Source: Prunus persica (taxonomy: Eukaryota; Streptophyta; Magnoliopsida; Rosales; Rosaceae). From it: 64,000 nt of DNA. The notes under the pieces were generated by a model that saw nothing but the letters and a program-made list of their open reading frames with translations, did no database searches and had not been told where the DNA came from. The first letter of the stretch is position 1. Every line of letters begins with the position of its first letter. The stretch spans positions 11,942,637-12,006,636 of the forward strand of contig NC_034015.1 in assembly GCF_000346465.2 (NCBI RefSeq), written 5' to 3'. The position numbers and the translations under genes were made by a program. Positions 62,731-64,000 of the stretch are shown here, in pieces.

Positions 62731-63296
62731 TCCCTTCTCTCTCTCTCTCTCTCTCTCTTTGGTGTCTCTCAGAGAGAAGGATCGGAAAGGGAGAAGAACA
62801 AGAAGACTAGGAGAGACGCAGAAAACAAAGAAACCAAAATTGAAAAACAAACGGTAAGACTTGGACTTTGGCCAGAAACAAGTTTTTTTCTTTCTTTCTT
62901 TGCACAATGGGATTATGGGTTTTGTTTCTGTTTTTGGGTAAATAAATATTATTATTCTTGTACTTAATTATTGTGGCATTTAATCATTTTTATAGTTAAC
63001 CCCGATATCATTTGTCTGAGCTGCTTTGTTTTTTGGACATTTGACTGGCAAGGAGAAATGTCTGCTACACACAAGAGAACCTTCCAGCCCCAAAAGCCAA
63101 AATTTTAAGCCGAATATTCGTCATTGTGCATGAATTCAATTTAAAAATGAAGTTTCTTTAGCGAACAAAAATTGTATTTTGTATTAACATAAACAAATTA
63201 ACTTATCAAAAAGTTCAATTAAGCACTTTAATTACAAGTTCAAATTCAAATTATTCATTTGAAACTTCTCCTTAATTTTCTTTAGTTTTTAGCTTT
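62731..63296. other. 5' leader and promoter region of the SPP1-like gene
   Basis: A (CT)n tract lies at 62740-62759 directly upstream of the ATG on the minus strand as (GA)n, and purine-rich sequence continues to 62850. No other gene is recognised. Confidence 0.5.
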
Positions 63297-63390
63297 ATTT
63301 TGCAAGCGACTTGTAGCTAAGTAGTTAAAAATAGTTACTATTACATTCGAGAGGTCATGCGTTTCTCCCTCAACATCGCTTGTATTCTCT
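63297..63390 (+). repeat. SINE-like copy
   Basis: 'ttttgcaagcgacttgtagc' followed by 'agttaaaaatagttacta' and 'caacatcgcttgtattc' matches the copy at 11529-11615 at head and tail. Confidence 0.55.
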
Positions 63391-64000
63391 ATTTTCCTAA
63401 TATAGGATAACTCTTATGTTCTTTACAAGAATGATTCAATATAATTTGGGGAGAAGAAAGAGTTAGAAGGAAAAGGATTATAAAAAAAAAACTCTGCTGA
63501 TGTTGATTTTGTATTTTTCAACAAAATAGCTGAAACATCATGGAAAGGGGCTGTCAACTACTTATTTAGTTATGAGTCAAACTAAAAAATTTTGCCACCG
63601 CGTTATCCATAAAGAAGGACAAGCAATATCAAACTTATGTTTAAATCTAAACCACTCAAAGAAGAAAAATAAAGAAGAGGTGTATGTGTATACGGTATGG
63701 GTGGCCAACAATTGCAGAAATGTTTCTTCTTCTAGGATGGCCTACCAAGCTTTATGGGGAGCTCTTCAAAGTTGACCAACAATGGGTTTCATTTAAAAAC
63801 ACTTTGATTAAGAGAGTGTTCATCCTTTATTACATTTGAAAAAATCTTCAAATCACATGTATTTTAACCCATTATAAAACAAAGTCCAAGTTGAGGATTT
63901 TTTTAATTCTTTTTTGGATGGTGATGGTGTTGAAATTTCAAATCTAATCAAATACATCCAAAATTATCAGATTAAAATTAATTACTTTTTAACCCATGAG
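63391..64000. other. intergenic, nothing recognised
   Basis: AT-rich sequence; the 67-codon frame at 63572-63775 has no recognisable domain. Confidence 0.5.

Overview
The window is nuclear DNA of a flowering plant. The genes have many short introns with GT-AG borders, the spacers are AT-rich and full of plant transposons (CACTA, PIF/Harbinger, hAT, LINE, tRNA-derived SINEs), and there is one nuclear tRNA gene. Gene content fits a eudicot. Protein style, gene density and SINE type make a woody rosid such as Prunus (Rosaceae) my best guess, but the species cannot be read from the sequence alone.

Layout. 1-5.3 kb is a repeat composite: an array of about 15 GC-cored 20-bp palindromes in AT-rich DNA, a broken zinc-knuckle coding remnant, an intron-retaining fragment of a DExH-box RNA helicase gene, and a 5'-truncated LINE inserted in that fragment. 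5.5-8.9 kb holds a second LINE tail and two TIR elements sitting in (TA)n tracts. 9.08-10.12 kb (-) is a two-exon AGP31-like His/Pro-rich cell-wall protein. 12.8-13.5 kb (+) is an intronless RING-H2 protein; a truncated relative lies at 22.1-22.6 kb. 13.9-19.16 kb is a three-level transposon nest (two PIF/Harbinger-like MITEs with TTA duplications and a 4.4-kb CACTA element with a TCT duplication). 19.5-22.0 kb is a deleted Harbinger element.

From 24.4 kb onward there is a conserved block of housekeeping genes: CCR4-type deadenylase (+), F-box/LRR protein (-), PORR-domain organelle RNA splicing protein (+), DDX3/DED1-type DEAD-box helicase RH11-like (-), PP2A catalytic subunit (+), tRNA-Val(AAC) (+) and a sphingoid base phosphate phosphatase (-). 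From memory, the same gene kinds lie in the same order around At3g58490-At3g58560 in Arabidopsis, so this looks like an old microsynteny block invaded by repeats at its left side.

Exon structures for six multi-exon genes were worked out by hand. All keep frame except CCR4, whose exon 2 carries three +1 insertions within about 70 bp that together restore frame. The genes are not an operon and share no pathway; the common theme is RNA metabolism (deadenylation, helicase, organelle splicing) plus signalling (PP2A, F-box, LCB-P phosphatase). I did not find a convincing new gene system. The most unusual structure is the palindrome array with the captured helicase fragment at the left end.
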